The notes: a model not told the origin generated them from the sequence alone. A DNA stretch of 64,000 nt from Desulfovermiculus halophilus DSM 18834 (GCF_000620765.1 NZ_JIAK01000004.1:186001-250000), one strand, 5' to 3'. Numbered from the stretch's first letter, positions 49,390 to 59,410 are shown. Numbers and translations: made by a program.

Positions 49390-52044
49390 TCAGGCCACGC
49401 ACTGCTGCAGCCTGCCCTGCAGCTCAGCCAGCTTTTCCCGTTTTTCCCGCAGCTCCTTGAGCCGGGAGCGCTCCTTGTCCACCACCTCGGCCGGGGCCTT
49501 GGCCACAAAATTCTCGTTCTCCAGCTTCTTGCCCAGGCCCTGCATATCCTTGTCGATCTTGGCCAACTGCTTGTCCAGGCGGGCCAGCTCGGACTCAAAA
49601 TCAACAATCCCCTCCAGGGGCACATACACCTCACAGCCCTGGACAACGGCACTGGCCACGGCCTGGGGGGGCACGACCTCGGGCTGGACAGTCAGGGACT
49701 GCAGCCGGGCCAGGGTGCAGATCACCTCCTGCTGCTCCTCCAGAAACGCCGCCGGCCGCCCCTCGGCCTGAACCAGGACCTCGAGCTTGGTGGAGGGCGC
49801 GATGTTCAGCTCGCTGCGGATGTTCCGGATGCTGACCACCACGCCCTGGAAGAACTCCATATCCTCTCCCAAGGCGGGATCCTCGCTTTCCGGATGCAGG
49901 GCCGGGAAGGCGGCCGCGGCTAGGTTCTCCTCTTCCCGGACCGGGAGATGGGACCATATCTCCTGACTGACAAAGGGGATGAACGGATGAAGGAGGATCA
50001 ATATCTCGCTCAGGCTGTGCAGCAGACAGGTCTGGGCCCGGGAGCGGGCGGCGGGATCCTGGCTGGAGAGCTCGTTTTTGATCATCTCCAGATACCAGTC
50101 GCAGTAGGTGTGCCATACAAACCGGTACAGGGTCTGGGCCGCCTGGTTGAAGTGGTAGCTGTCCAGGGCCCGGGAGACCTGCTTCTTGACCTGCTCCAGC
50201 TCATGCAGGATATAGCGGTGGCTGAACCCGGAGACGTCCTCCCGGTTCAGGGCCGGCACATCCTGGTCCAGATTCATCAGGGCGAAGCGGGCCGCATTCC
50301 AGATCTTGTTGATGAAGTGCTTATAGCCTTCAATCCTGGACTCGGAGAGCTTGATGTCCCGGCCCATGGCCGCGAACACGGCCAGGGTAAAGCGCAGGGC
50401 ATCCGCGCCGTACCGGTCGATCATGTCCAGGGGATCGATGACGTTCCCGGTGGACTTGCTCATCTTCCGGCCGTCCTCGTCCCGGACCAGGGCGTGGATA
50501 TAGACATGGCGGAAAGGCACCTCATCCATGAACTCCAGGCCCATCATCATCATCCTGGCCACCCAGAAGAATATGATGTCAAAGCCGGTGACCAGAACGC
50601 TGGTGGGATAGAAGGCCCGCAGGTCCCGGGTCTCGTCCGGCCAGCCCAGGGTGCTGAACGGCCAAAGGGCGGAGGAGAACCAGGTATCCAGGACATCCTC
50701 GTCCTGGACCAGGTCGCTCCCCTGGCAGGACGGACACCGGTCGGGATCCTCCCTGGCCACGATAAGCCGGCCGCAGTCGCGGCAGGTCCAGGCCGGGATA
50801 CGGTGTCCCCACCAGATCTGCCGGGAGATGCACCAGTCCCGGATGGTGTCCAGCCACTCGTCGTACAGGTTCTTCCAGTTGGCCGGAAATATACGGGTAT
50901 CCCCCCGGTCCACGGCCGCCTTGGCCTTCGCGGCCAGGGTGGACGTGGCCACGAACCACTGGGTGGAGACAGCCGGCTCAATCACGGTCTGGCACCGGTA
51001 GCACTGCCCCACCTTGTGCCGGTAGGGCTCCTGTTTGATCAAAAAGCCCTGGTCCTTGAGGTCCTGAACCACCTGCCTCCGGCACTGGAAGCGGTCCATC
51101 CCTGCGTAGGCTTCCCCGGCTTCCGGCGCCATCCGGCCGTTCTCGTCAATGACCCGGATAAACTCCAGACCGTGGGCATTTCCCAGCTCGAAGTCGTTCG
51201 GATCGTGGGCCGGGGTGACCTTCAGGCAACCGGTCCCGAACTCCCGGTCCACATAGGGATCGGCAATGACCGGGATCTTTCTGCCCACCAGCGGAAGCTC
51301 CACTTCCCGGCCGATAAGCTGGGCATAGCGTTCATCTTCAGGGTGAACGGCCACGGCAGTGTCCCCGAGCATGGTCTCCGGACGGGTGGTGGCGATGATG
51401 ATCTCCTGGTCCCCATCTACCACCGGATAACGGAGGTGATACAGCCCGCCGTCCATGTCCTCGTGCTCCACTTCCAGATCGGCCAGGGCGGTCTGGCACC
51501 GCGGGCACCAGTTGATGATGTAGTCCCCCTGGTAGATAAGGCCCTGTTCATAGAGCCGGACAAAGACCTCGCGCACGGCCCGGGACAACCCGTCGTCCAT
51601 GGTGAACCGCAGCCTGGACCAGTCCACAGAGGCCCCCATGCGCTGGATCTGGTTCAGGATCTTGTCTCCGTACTCCTGCTTCCATTCCCATACCCGGTCC
51701 ACGAACTTTTCCCGGCCCAGCTCCTCCCGGCTGGTGCCTTCCCGGGCCAGGGCCTTTTCCACCACGTTCTGGGTGGCGATCCCGGCATGATCCGTGCCCG
51801 GGACCCAGAGCACGTTATATCCCTGCTGCCGCTTGTACCGGCAAAGGACGTCCTGCAGGGTCAGGTTCAGGGCGTGCCCCATGTGCAGGGTTCCGGTCAC
51901 ATTGGGCGGGGGAATGACAATGGAAAACGGGTCCTTGTCCGAATCGGGATCCGGGGTGAATGTCTTCGCCTCATCCCAGAACCGAAGCCATCTGTCTTCT
52001 ACGTTCTGGGGCTCATACCCCTTTGAGAGGGATGCGTTGTTCAT
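49390..52044 (-). CDS. valS: Valyl-tRNA synthetase
   Basis: An 884-residue class I synthetase from the ATG at 52044 (AGAGGA upstream). HIGH motif PPPNVTGTLHMGHALN, editing domain with TTRPETMLGDTAVAVHP, DWCISRQIWWGHRIPAW, two zinc-like Cys pairs (CRDCG, CPSC), KMSKS motif DGRKMSKSTGNVIDP, and a C-terminal coiled coil (ELARLDKQLAKIDKDMQGLG). It charges tRNA-Val. It precedes cobA/hemD on the same strand. Confidence 0.97.
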   Translation of the reverse strand: MNNASLSKGYEPQNVEDRWLRFWDEAKTFTPDPDSDKDPFSIVIPPPNVTGTLHMGHALNLTLQDVLCRYKRQQGYNVLWVPGTDHAGIATQNVVEKALAREGTSREELGREKFVDRVWEWKQEYGDKILNQIQRMGASVDWSRLRFTMDDGLSRAVREVFVRLYEQGLIYQGDYIINWCPRCQTALADLEVEHEDMDGGLYHLRYPVVDGDQEIIIATTRPETMLGDTAVAVHPEDERYAQLIGREVELPLVGRKIPVIADPYVDREFGTGCLKVTPAHDPNDFELGNAHGLEFIRVIDENGRMAPEAGEAYAGMDRFQCRRQVVQDLKDQGFLIKQEPYRHKVGQCYRCQTVIEPAVSTQWFVATSTLAAKAKAAVDRGDTRIFPANWKNLYDEWLDTIRDWCISRQIWWGHRIPAWTCRDCGRLIVAREDPDRCPSCQGSDLVQDEDVLDTWFSSALWPFSTLGWPDETRDLRAFYPTSVLVTGFDIIFFWVARMMMMGLEFMDEVPFRHVYIHALVRDEDGRKMSKSTGNVIDPLDMIDRYGADALRFTLAVFAAMGRDIKLSESRIEGYKHFINKIWNAARFALMNLDQDVPALNREDVSGFSHRYILHELEQVKKQVSRALDSYHFNQAAQTLYRFVWHTYCDWYLEMIKNELSSQDPAARSRAQTCLLHSLSEILILLHPFIPFVSQEIWSHLPVREEENLAAAAFPALHPESEDPALGEDMEFFQGVVVSIRNIRSELNIAPSTKLEVLVQAEGRPAAFLEEQQEVICTLARLQSLTVQPEVVPPQAVASAVVQGCEVYVPLEGIVDFESELARLDKQLAKIDKDMQGLGKKLENENFVAKAPAEVVDKERSRLKELREKREKLAELQGRLQQCVA

Positions 52045-52135
52045 GTCCTCTTTGCTCCGCTGGATACAGATTGCCACATTGCGGGTTGCTGATTGTGCCC
52101 TTCCCGGTCCTGCCTGCTGCCGGCCCGCTCCAGGG

Positions 52136-52963
52136 CTATCCGTCCCGTGGCTGGCAGCAGGGACAGACGACAGTGGTCCGGCCGGCGACCCGAATCCTGG
52201 CCAGCTCTGTGCTGCACTGCCGGCAGGGCTGACCGCTGCGGCCGTAGACCATAAAGGTGTCCTGATAAGATCCCGGCCTGCCCAGACCGTCCACATAGTC
52301 CCGGAACGAGCTCCCCCCCGCATGCACAGCCCTGGTCAAAACGTCCCGCAGGCAGCGATGCAGAAAGCCGAGCCTGGTTCGGGGTATCCTTTCCGCCTGG
52401 GTCTGAGGATGGATGCCGGCCAGATGCAGGCTCTCATCGGCATAGATATTTCCGATTCCGGCTATGCAGGTCTGATCCAGGAGCAGAGCCTTGATCGCGG
52501 CTCGTCTGGAACCGAGACAGGCGACAAACTCCATCTCGGTCATCTGCAGAGGCTCAGGCCCCAGCCGGGCGTAAAACGGCCAGGCCGAAAGCCCGCTGCT
52601 GTGCATGCATCGCAGATATCCGAACCTGCGTTGATCCTCAAAGACCAGAGTACTTGCGTCGTCCAAATGGAAGATGCACCGGGCATGGGAGGTGAGCTCC
52701 GCTGTGCCTGGAGGAAAAAACAGGAACTTGCCGGTCATTTTCAAGTGTCCGGCCAACACCTGCCCGGCTGAGAGCTCAAAAAGCAGGAGCTTGCCCCGCC
52801 GTCCGACGCTGCATATGCTCCGCCCGGCCAGCCGTTGGGCAAAGGCCTGCGGGTCGCCATGTACGCTGCCTGGGGCCAGGACCTCGAGGTCGGCAATCCT
52901 CCGGTCCTGGACCAGAGGGGAAAGCCCCCGGGCAATGGTTTCGACTTCTGGGAGTTCAGGCAT
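52136..52963 (-). CDS. mutM: Formamidopyrimidine-DNA glycosylase
   Basis: A 275-residue repair enzyme. The N-terminal catalytic Pro and Glu are in MPELPEVETIARGL; a helix-two-turn-helix DNA-binding segment is near LLLDQTCIAGIGNIYADESL; the C-terminal zinc finger is CRQCSTELARI ... VVCPCCQ. It removes 8-oxoguanine and other oxidised purines. About 90 bases upstream of valS on the same strand. Confidence 0.96.
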   Translation of the reverse strand: MPELPEVETIARGLSPLVQDRRIADLEVLAPGSVHGDPQAFAQRLAGRSICSVGRRGKLLLFELSAGQVLAGHLKMTGKFLFFPPGTAELTSHARCIFHLDDASTLVFEDQRRFGYLRCMHSSGLSAWPFYARLGPEPLQMTEMEFVACLGSRRAAIKALLLDQTCIAGIGNIYADESLHLAGIHPQTQAERIPRTRLGFLHRCLRDVLTRAVHAGGSSFRDYVDGLGRPGSYQDTFMVYGRSGQPCRQCSTELARIRVAGRTTVVCPCCQPRDG

Positions 52964-53028
52964 GTGGGTTTGTGAGAAAAGGCAACCGCTTATCTCAAAA
53001 GCTCCATCCGCTCAGATCAAGCGCCGGG

Positions 53029-54126
53029 TTATTCCGAACCGAGGATAAAGTCCTCGGTCTTCTGCCAGGCGGTATCGTCGTTGTACTGTTGCGGAGGATG
53101 CTTCATAAAATAGGAGGACGGCCCGAGCAGGGGCCCTCCCTGGCCGCGTTCCAGGGCCACCTTGATACACCGGATGGCATCGATCCCACAACCTGCCGAG
53201 TTGGGGGAGTCCTCTACCGAGAGACGCAGCTCCAGATTTATCCCCACATCCCCAAACAGCTTGCCGTCCATACGGATGAAGGCGATTTTATTATCTTTTT
53301 GCCAGGCTACGTAGTCGCTGGGGCCGACATGGATATCGTCTTCGTTCAGGCGTTTGCCGGCCACGGCCTGAACCGCCTCGGTCTTGGACGTCTTCTTGGA
53401 CTGCAGGCGGGTCCTGTTCAGCATATTCATAAAGTCCGTGTTTCCGCCGGTGTTCAGCTGGTAGGTCCGCTCCAGGGGCACCCCCCGCCGGCGGAAAAGG
53501 TCTGTCAGCACCCGGTGAACGATGGTGGCCCCCATCTGAGATTTGATGTCGTCTCCGATGATGGGAATGTTCTTGTCCGCAAATCTTTGGCCCCACTCTG
53601 GGTCGCTGGCAATGAAAACCGGAATATTGTTCACAAACCCGATCCCGGCTTCCAGGGCGCATTGGGCGTAGAACTGGACCGCCTGTTCCGATCCCACCGG
53701 AAGGTAGTTGAGCAACATCTCGGCCCCGCTTTCCTTGAGATAGGCCACTACCTGCTCCTTGTCCGGCTCAGGCTCGTCTGCCGGGACAAAGGTATTGTGT
53801 TCTGCATATCCCTGCATATGTTCGGAAAAGCCGTCCAGGATGCGTCCCATGCGGACCTCGACATCCTGCTTCGGCACGTGGGGATAAAAAGTCTGGGTGC
53901 AGTTGGGAGGAGCAAAGATGGCTTCCGATACATCCCGTCCAACCTTGCGTTTATCGATATCCAGGGCCGCAACCACTTGAATGTCACTGGGCTTGTATCC
54001 CCCTATCTCCCAGTGCATGAGTCCGATGGCATCTTCAGGGGTCTTGTCTTGGTAATAGAAAAAGCCTTGAATCAGCGAGCTTGCACAATTGCCAATTCCG
54101 GCTACAGCCACTTTGATTTTTTGCAT
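53029..54126 (-). CDS. ino1: myo-Inositol-1-phosphate synthase
   Basis: A 365-residue enzyme from the ATG at 54126 (AAAGGAG upstream). NAD fold KIKVAVAGIGNCASSLIQGF; core motifs NYLPVGSEQAVQFYAQCALE, IPIIGDDIKSQMGATIVHR and QLNTGGNTDFMNML; C-terminal LELRLSVEDSPNSAGCGIDA. It converts glucose 6-phosphate to inositol 1-phosphate, the short actinobacterial/archaeal type. In this kind of bacterium the product may go to a phosphoinositide lipid or a compatible solute; neither pathway is visible here. Confidence 0.93.
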   Translation of the reverse strand: MQKIKVAVAGIGNCASSLIQGFFYYQDKTPEDAIGLMHWEIGGYKPSDIQVVAALDIDKRKVGRDVSEAIFAPPNCTQTFYPHVPKQDVEVRMGRILDGFSEHMQGYAEHNTFVPADEPEPDKEQVVAYLKESGAEMLLNYLPVGSEQAVQFYAQCALEAGIGFVNNIPVFIASDPEWGQRFADKNIPIIGDDIKSQMGATIVHRVLTDLFRRRGVPLERTYQLNTGGNTDFMNMLNRTRLQSKKTSKTEAVQAVAGKRLNEDDIHVGPSDYVAWQKDNKIAFIRMDGKLFGDVGINLELRLSVEDSPNSAGCGIDAIRCIKVALERGQGGPLLGPSSYFMKHPPQQYNDDTAWQKTEDFILGSE

Positions 54127-54373
54127 CTTTGAACTCCTTTCCCTCCATTTCACCACGCATACAATCCATGCCCCAGGTTCTTATGCTCTCAGCCGTTTCC
54201 TGGCTTCGTATCCATGCCCGTTCCAGGTTGTCGGGCCAAAGGCTGGTGGACTTCGTCCTGCATTTTGGGTACAACGGACAATCAAAGCTATGTGCTCGAT
54301 TCTGCATGCACATCAGCTTGATTAGACTCAGGTTTTGGTATCAGAAACCACGGAAAACTTCAATTGAACGCCC

Positions 54374-54391
54374 TGGGGCATCTTTGCCCCA
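54374..54391 (+). other. Small hairpin in nitroreductase leader
   Basis: TGGGGCA-TCTT-TGCCCCA, a perfect 7-bp stem ending 19 bases before the ATG and directly before the GGAGGA ribosome-binding site. It could affect translation. From 54127 to 54373 I see no gene. Confidence 0.4.
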
Positions 54392-54409
54392 CATCGTGGA
54401 GGAAGCCTT

Positions 54410-54952
54410 ATGACGGATTGGATTCAGGCCATCAAAGACAGACGTTCTGTGCGCAAGTTCGAGGAGCAGCCCCTCAGCGAGGACCAGATCCAGACCCTTC
54501 TGGAATCCGTACGCTGGTCCGCGTCCTGGGCCAACACCCAATGCTGGGAGGTGGTCGTGGTCCGCGACGAGCAGATCAAGTCCCAGCTGCAGGAGACCAT
54601 GGCCAAGGGCAATCCAGGGACCAATGCCGTGGTCCAGGCCCCTGTGGTCTTCGCCCTCTGTGCCAAGCTACAGACCTCCGGATACTACAAAGGGCAGGCC
54701 CCGACCAAGTTCGGGGATTGGTTCATGTTTGATCTCGGACTCGCAGCCCAGAATTTGTGTCTCGCCGCCCACGCCATGGGCCTGGGCTCAGTTATGCTCG
54801 GCCTCTTCGACCACGACCAAGCGGCCCGGGCACTCAAGATGCCGGAGGCTATGGAGCTGGTCACCCTGATCCCGGTCGGGGTCCCGGCCAAGGTCCCCTC
54901 CCCTCCCAAGCGCCGGGAGATCGAGGAGTTTACTCACTGGGACACATTCTGA
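54410..54952 (+). CDS. Nitroreductase-family flavoprotein
   Basis: A 180-residue FMN protein: AIKDRRSVRKFEEQPLSEDQ (phosphate-binding Arg residues), SASWANTQCWEVVVVRDE, then LAAQNLCLAAHAMGLGSVML and a C-terminal VTLIPVGVPAKVPSPPKR. Reduces nitro or related substrates with NAD(P)H; the physiological substrate is unknown. GGAGGA precedes the ATG. Confidence 0.92.
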   Translation: MTDWIQAIKDRRSVRKFEEQPLSEDQIQTLLESVRWSASWANTQCWEVVVVRDEQIKSQLQETMAKGNPGTNAVVQAPVVFALCAKLQTSGYYKGQAPTKFGDWFMFDLGLAAQNLCLAAHAMGLGSVMLGLFDHDQAARALKMPEAMELVTLIPVGVPAKVPSPPKRREIEEFTHWDTF

Positions 54953-54965
54953 TTCAGCTGTGCAA

Positions 54966-54998
54966 GATTGCGGGGCAGCCCCTGGCTGCCCCGCAATC
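54966..54998. terminator. Two-way terminator between nitroreductase and ftsK
   Basis: A perfect 13-bp stem GATTGCGGGGCAG / CTGCCCCGCAATC with a 7-base loop lies exactly between the two convergent stop codons. It has no long T-run on either side. Confidence 0.75.
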
Positions 54999-57212
54999 CT
55001 ACTGCCTGAGCACCGTCCTGGGTTTGCTCCCCTCCTGGGGACCGATGATACCATCCCGCTCCATCTGTTCAATAAACCTGGCCGCCCGATTGAATCCGAT
55101 GCGCATCTGGCGCTGAATCATGGAGATAGAGGCCTTGCCGCTGGTGACCACAGACTCTACTGCCTGATCGTACAGAGGATCCTGGCTGATGTCGTCGTCG
55201 GCTCCGTTCCCCCCACCCCCCTGCTGGTCCTGCTTCCACTCGGCCAGATCCACCTGGGCTGGCGCCGGCTCCTTGTGCTTCCAGAAATCAATGGCCGCAT
55301 TGATCTCATTGTCGCTGATAAATGCCCCGTGAATCCGCTCCATCCGGCCAGCGCTGGACTTAAAAAGCATGTCTCCCTTGCCCAGCAGGTACTCGGCCCC
55401 ACCGCTGTCCAGTATGGTCCGCGAATCGTGTCTGGAGCTGACCTGAAAGGCGATTCGGGCCGGAAAATTGGCCTTGATCAGCCCGGTGACCACATCCACC
55501 GAGGGGCGCTGGGTGGCGATGATCAGGTGCAGACCGGCGGCCCGGGCCAGCTGGGCCAGACGAACAATGCTGGCCTCGGCTTCTTTGCCCGCGGTGAACA
55601 TCAGATCGGCCAGCTCGTCGATGATGATGACCAGAAAGGGCATGCGCTCCAGGTCCTGCAGCTCCTCCGGGAGGTCGTCCCCCATCTTGGCCAGCTTGGA
55701 GTTGTAGGCCTCAATATTGCGTACACTGAGCCGGGCCATGGCCGCATATCGGCGGTCCATCTCATGCACCGCCCAATCCAGGGCCGTCTTGGCCATATCC
55801 ATCTCCGTGACCACCGGGTGAATAAGATGGGGCAGATCCCCGTAAGGGGCCATCTCGATCCGCTTGGGATCGACCAGCATGAGCTTGAGGTCCTGGGGGG
55901 AATGAGTGAACAGGAAGCTGGTCAGGATGCTGTTCAGGCAGACGCTCTTTCCGGCTCCAGTGGCTCCGGCCACCAGGAGGTGCGGCATGTGGGCCAGGGA
56001 CTCGGCCCGGGCCTGGCCCTGGATGTCCTGCCCCAGGGCCATGGTCAGCGGCTTCTGGGATTTCTGGAAGGCGTCCGACTCGATGATGGAACGGAAATAG
56101 ACAGTCTTGCGGTCCTGATTGGGGATCTCGACCCCCACCAGATCCTTGCCCGGGATAGGGGCCTCGATACGCACAGCCGATGCCTTCAGGGCCAAGGCCA
56201 GGTCATCGTTCAAATTGGCGATCCGGCTGATCTTCACCCCGGGGGCGGGTCTGAACTCGATCATGCTGACCACCGGTCCCGGCTTGGTCTCCACCACTGT
56301 GCCCTGGACCCCGAACTCGTCCAGGCAGGATGCAAGCTTGTCGGCCACGCCCTGCAGATCATCCTGAGTGTGCTCCTCCTGGGCCGGGATCTGATCCAAA
56401 AGGTCGGCCGGGGGCAGATCGTGCTCCGCACTCAGCCGCTTGATCGGCTTGACCGGCTCCGGGGGCTGGGCCGCGGGGACAGGCTGGGGGGTGCTGCGGC
56501 TCTTTGCCTGCTTGCGGGGTTTGGGCTTTGCCTTGGCAACGGCTTTTCGGGACCGCAGTCCAGCCTGGTCCTCTTTATCCGCGCCTTGTCCCTGCGGCTG
56601 AATCCTGGCCGTCCTGCGCCCCGCCCCGGCAACCCTGCCGAGCAATCCGGCCAGCGCATCCGCCGCTTTGCCTCCGGCCTGAATCAAAGCCCCAAGCAGA
56701 GAGGACCAGGATATGCGCAGCGCGGTCTGCAGGCCGACCAGGGTCAGAAAGACCCACAAGATCGCACTCCCGCCGGCATGCAGATAGCGCATGCCGAGCT
56801 CCTGCAGGCTCTGTCCCAGGTATCCCCCGCCGGCCATGTCTCCGATCCGGAACCCGGCATGGCTGGAGAGGACCTCCAAGCCGACATGTCCGCACAGGAA
56901 AAGGATGCCCCAGCTAGGCAGCCTGGTCCAGCCCACGCCCCGCGGAGGCCACAGGAGGCGGCCCGTGGCCAAGAGAGCCAGCCCGGGGACGATCCACGCC
57001 CCCACCCCCAGAAGATCGACCAGCATCCCGGCCAGCATGGCCCCGATCACCCCGCCGGCATTGTGCACGGCGTACAGATCCGAGGACGCCGAGCTCAAGG
57101 ACGGATCCTGGGCCGAAAACGTGGCCAGACTGAGGATCACAAAGATCGAGACGCATCCCAAGCCCAGGGCGCTGATCTCCCGGACCAGCTTGTTTCCGTC
57201 GATGACTACCAT
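54999..57212 (-). CDS. ftsK: DNA translocase FtsK/SpoIIIE
   Basis: A 737-residue protein: four hydrophobic segments in the first 170 residues, a Pro/Lys-rich linker, the alpha and beta domains with GATGAGKSVCLNSIL (Walker A) and FLVIIIDELADLM (Walker B), and a C-terminal winged-helix gamma domain (QMRIGFNRAARFIEQMERDG) that reads KOPS-type sequences. It pumps chromosomal DNA through the septum and helps dimer resolution. It lies 10 bases after efp on the same strand. Confidence 0.96.
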   Translation of the reverse strand: MVVIDGNKLVREISALGLGCVSIFVILSLATFSAQDPSLSSASSDLYAVHNAGGVIGAMLAGMLVDLLGVGAWIVPGLALLATGRLLWPPRGVGWTRLPSWGILFLCGHVGLEVLSSHAGFRIGDMAGGGYLGQSLQELGMRYLHAGGSAILWVFLTLVGLQTALRISWSSLLGALIQAGGKAADALAGLLGRVAGAGRRTARIQPQGQGADKEDQAGLRSRKAVAKAKPKPRKQAKSRSTPQPVPAAQPPEPVKPIKRLSAEHDLPPADLLDQIPAQEEHTQDDLQGVADKLASCLDEFGVQGTVVETKPGPVVSMIEFRPAPGVKISRIANLNDDLALALKASAVRIEAPIPGKDLVGVEIPNQDRKTVYFRSIIESDAFQKSQKPLTMALGQDIQGQARAESLAHMPHLLVAGATGAGKSVCLNSILTSFLFTHSPQDLKLMLVDPKRIEMAPYGDLPHLIHPVVTEMDMAKTALDWAVHEMDRRYAAMARLSVRNIEAYNSKLAKMGDDLPEELQDLERMPFLVIIIDELADLMFTAGKEAEASIVRLAQLARAAGLHLIIATQRPSVDVVTGLIKANFPARIAFQVSSRHDSRTILDSGGAEYLLGKGDMLFKSSAGRMERIHGAFISDNEINAAIDFWKHKEPAPAQVDLAEWKQDQQGGGGNGADDDISQDPLYDQAVESVVTSGKASISMIQRQMRIGFNRAARFIEQMERDGIIGPQEGSKPRTVLRQ

Positions 57213-57222
57213 GGATCCCGGT

Positions 57223-57780
57223 CTACTGCCGTCCCAAATATTCGCCGCTTCTGGTGTCCACCTTGATCATGTCCCCGGGCTCAATAAACAGCGGGACGTT
57301 GATGGTGATTCCGCTTTCCAGAGTGGCCGGCTTGCTGGCCCCGCTGACCGTATCCCCTTTGATCCCGGGTTCGGTATCCGCCACCTGCATGACCACGGAT
57401 GCAGCCAGCTGCAGGTCGATGACCTTGCCGTTATAGGTCAGGACCTTGACCTCCTGGCCGTCCGTGAGGTAGCCGCCCTTGCCCTTGAGGGTCTCCGCAT
57501 CCACATCCACCTGCTCGTAGGATTCCATGTCCATGAACACGTAATGCTCGCCGTCCCGGTACAAGAACTGCATATCCTTGGCCATCAGGTCCGGCTTGCT
57601 GATCTTCTCCCCGGACCGGAAGGTATGGTCCATCACCCCCCCGGTCATCAGATTGCGCAGCTTGGTCTTGATATGGGCCCCGCCCCGGCCCACTTTTGAG
57701 TGCTCAAAACTGAGGACCTCGTACGGATATCCGTCCAGCTCTATCTTCAAGCCGTTGCGGATGTTGGACGTATTATACAT
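57223..57780 (-). CDS. efp: Elongation factor P with Arg-32 tip
   Basis: A 185-residue protein from the ATG at 57780 (GGAGGAGG upstream). Domain I has [20 protein letters not shown], domain [22 protein letters not shown], and domain III ends [20 protein letters not shown]. The ribosome-facing tip residue is Arg-32 where E. coli has Lys-34, so lysylation by EpmA cannot apply. In Pseudomonas and Neisseria the matching Arg-32 is rhamnosylated by EarP; no earP is in the window. EF-P helps ribosomes pass polyproline stretches. Confidence 0.95.
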   Translation of the reverse strand: MYNTSNIRNGLKIELDGYPYEVLSFEHSKVGRGGAHIKTKLRNLMTGGVMDHTFRSGEKISKPDLMAKDMQFLYRDGEHYVFMDMESYEQVDVDAETLKGKGGYLTDGQEVKVLTYNGKVIDLQLAASVVMQVADTEPGIKGDTVSGASKPATLESGITINVPLFIEPGDMIKVDTRSGEYLGRQ

Positions 57781-57800
57781 GCGCCTCCTCCAGCCTTGTG

Positions 57801-58262
57801 TTACTTGTTCTGAAGATGCTCGATCAGGGCCGAAACCGCCAATGCATACCCCATCAATCCAAAACCGGCAATCACTCCGATGCACCAGGGGGCGATCAGG
57901 CTCTGGTGACGTATGGACTCCGCCCTGGCCCAGACATTGCTCAGATGGACCTCAACGCACGGGACCTCGATCCAGGCCAGACAATCGGCCAGGGCCAGGC
58001 TGGTATGGGTGTAGGCCCCGGCATTGAGCACAATCCCGTCCGTTCCGGATGTGTGGGCCTCTTCCAGCCTGTCTATCAACGCACCCTCGCTGTTTTTCTG
58101 ATCCATGTCCCAGTCTATCCCGGCCGCCCGCTCCGGTCCCAGAGTGGCCCGGATGAGCCGGGGAAGATCGTCCATGGTCTTTTGGCCGTAGATATCCGGC
58201 TGCCGGATTCCCAAGTGCCCGAGGTTCGGACCGTTGAGGATCAAAAACTTGCGTCTGTTCAT
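57801..58262 (-). CDS. aroQ: 3-Dehydroquinate dehydratase, type II
   Basis: A 153-residue enzyme: [20 protein letters not shown] carries the catalytic Tyr region, with [16 protein letters not shown], then CVEVHLSN with the catalytic His and the [10 protein letters not shown] loop. Third step of the shikimate pathway. It is followed by efp (20 bases) and ftsK, likely co-transcribed. Confidence 0.95.
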   Translation of the reverse strand: MNRRKFLILNGPNLGHLGIRQPDIYGQKTMDDLPRLIRATLGPERAAGIDWDMDQKNSEGALIDRLEEAHTSGTDGIVLNAGAYTHTSLALADCLAWIEVPCVEVHLSNVWARAESIRHQSLIAPWCIGVIAGFGLMGYALAVSALIEHLQNK

Positions 58263-58584
58263 GGTAGTCGCCTTTTCCTGTGCTCAGCATGCAAGAAACC
58301 GAATGAACACTGCGACGAAACTCCAGATATTTCCGTTATTCCCGCCCAAGCGGGAATCCTGGCTCTTTTTTATCGTTCCCACGCTCTGCGTGGGAGCTAT
58401 AATGAAGACTCTTCACTAGATTACCACGCGTTTCTCGTGGTCCAGATGTGTTCAGCGATTGGAGACGGGCAATAGTGGAACGACGTAACCAGCAGCATGG
58501 GCTCTTATCTTTCGTTGCACGGATCAAACTGCACTTCATGATCGAAGACCATTGCGGCTTCCTCCGTTCATCCGGGTCGGCCCC
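58263..58584. other. Intergenic region with palindromic repeats
   Basis: No gene found in about 320 bases. It contains ATTCCCGCCCAAGCGGGAAT at 58338-58357, a palindrome of the common extragenic type, and GTTCCCACGCTCTGCGTGGG at about 58375-58394, the same family as 28521-28623. The rest shows no structure I recognise. Confidence 0.7.
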
Positions 58585-59379
58585 CTACTTGGGTTCCGCC
58601 GGAGCGGACCATTGAGGGCTGGAGGGCAAAGGCTCCGGCTCCACGATGACCTCCTCGATCTCCCTTTTCCGGCCGTCCCGGGATGCAGGCCTTTGGTCCC
58701 TTTCCCTCCGGATGGATACCCGGACCGGACAGACTGCGTCTCCGACCCGGATCTCTCTGTTGGTCTCCAGCAGTCGCCCCTGGGCAAGGGTGCCCAGGAC
58801 CTGGGTGATCCGGCCGGTCCCGATCATGCGCATGACCGGGGCCTCGACCCCTGCGGCCGGCCTGGCCACCAGAAAGAATGCGTTTTCAGCCCCGGACAGC
58901 CACTGTCCGCCCCGGATAAGGACATCATCGAATCCAGCGGCCATGGAGCGCTCTCCCCGCAGGTCAATGATTTCCCCCTCCAGGCCCGCCCTGGGCGCAA
59001 ACCGGACCTGGACCGCATACCACCCGGAGTAGACGTCCGCCGAAGCGTCATACTCCACCCCCGGATCCTGATCCAGGATCAGAAAGTCTCCGGACCGCGG
59101 GACAGAGACAATGCCCTCCTTCTGCTCAAAAAGCAGCCCCCTGGTCAGCCAGACGTTGAAGACCTCCCTGACCCCCCGGACCGCGCCCCGATCCTGCAGG
59201 AAGGACGCCGGATCCTCGCCCTCCGGGATATCGGGCCCATCCCGGGAGACCTGGACTGTTGCCGACTCCTTCCACTGTGTAGTATGCAGGGCCTGGGTCG
59301 GCGGCGTGCTGACCTCACCCTTGGAGGTGCAGGCCACAAGACAGCAAAGCATACCAAAAAGAATAAGGCTTCTACGCAC
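58585..59379 (-). CDS. Predicted lipoprotein of unknown function
   Basis: A 264-residue protein if started at the GTG at 59379; an ATG 12 bases earlier is possible. A lipoprotein signal RRSLILFGMLCCLVAC has its lipobox Cys at about residue 16. The mature part has no catalytic motif that I recognise; a C-terminal segment (VLGTLAQGRLLETNREIRVG) resembles the turn-rich regions of LysM-linked or SAF-like beta domains. Divergent from engB with 31 bases between the start codons. Confidence 0.7.
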   Translation of the reverse strand: MRRSLILFGMLCCLVACTSKGEVSTPPTQALHTTQWKESATVQVSRDGPDIPEGEDPASFLQDRGAVRGVREVFNVWLTRGLLFEQKEGIVSVPRSGDFLILDQDPGVEYDASADVYSGWYAVQVRFAPRAGLEGEIIDLRGERSMAAGFDDVLIRGGQWLSGAENAFFLVARPAAGVEAPVMRMIGTGRITQVLGTLAQGRLLETNREIRVGDAVCPVRVSIRRERDQRPASRDGRKREIEEVIVEPEPLPSSPQWSAPAEPK

Positions 59380-59410
59380 AGCTCCCCCCAAACGACTATT
59401 GGAAACACCA

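Noticed and set aside
49948-52026. A 692-codon plus-strand open frame
   Set aside because: Antisense to valS, which has all synthetase motifs; composition typical of an antisense frame.
54960-57266. A 768-codon plus-strand open frame
   Set aside because: Antisense to ftsK, with no recognisable domain; an effect of high GC and skewed codons.
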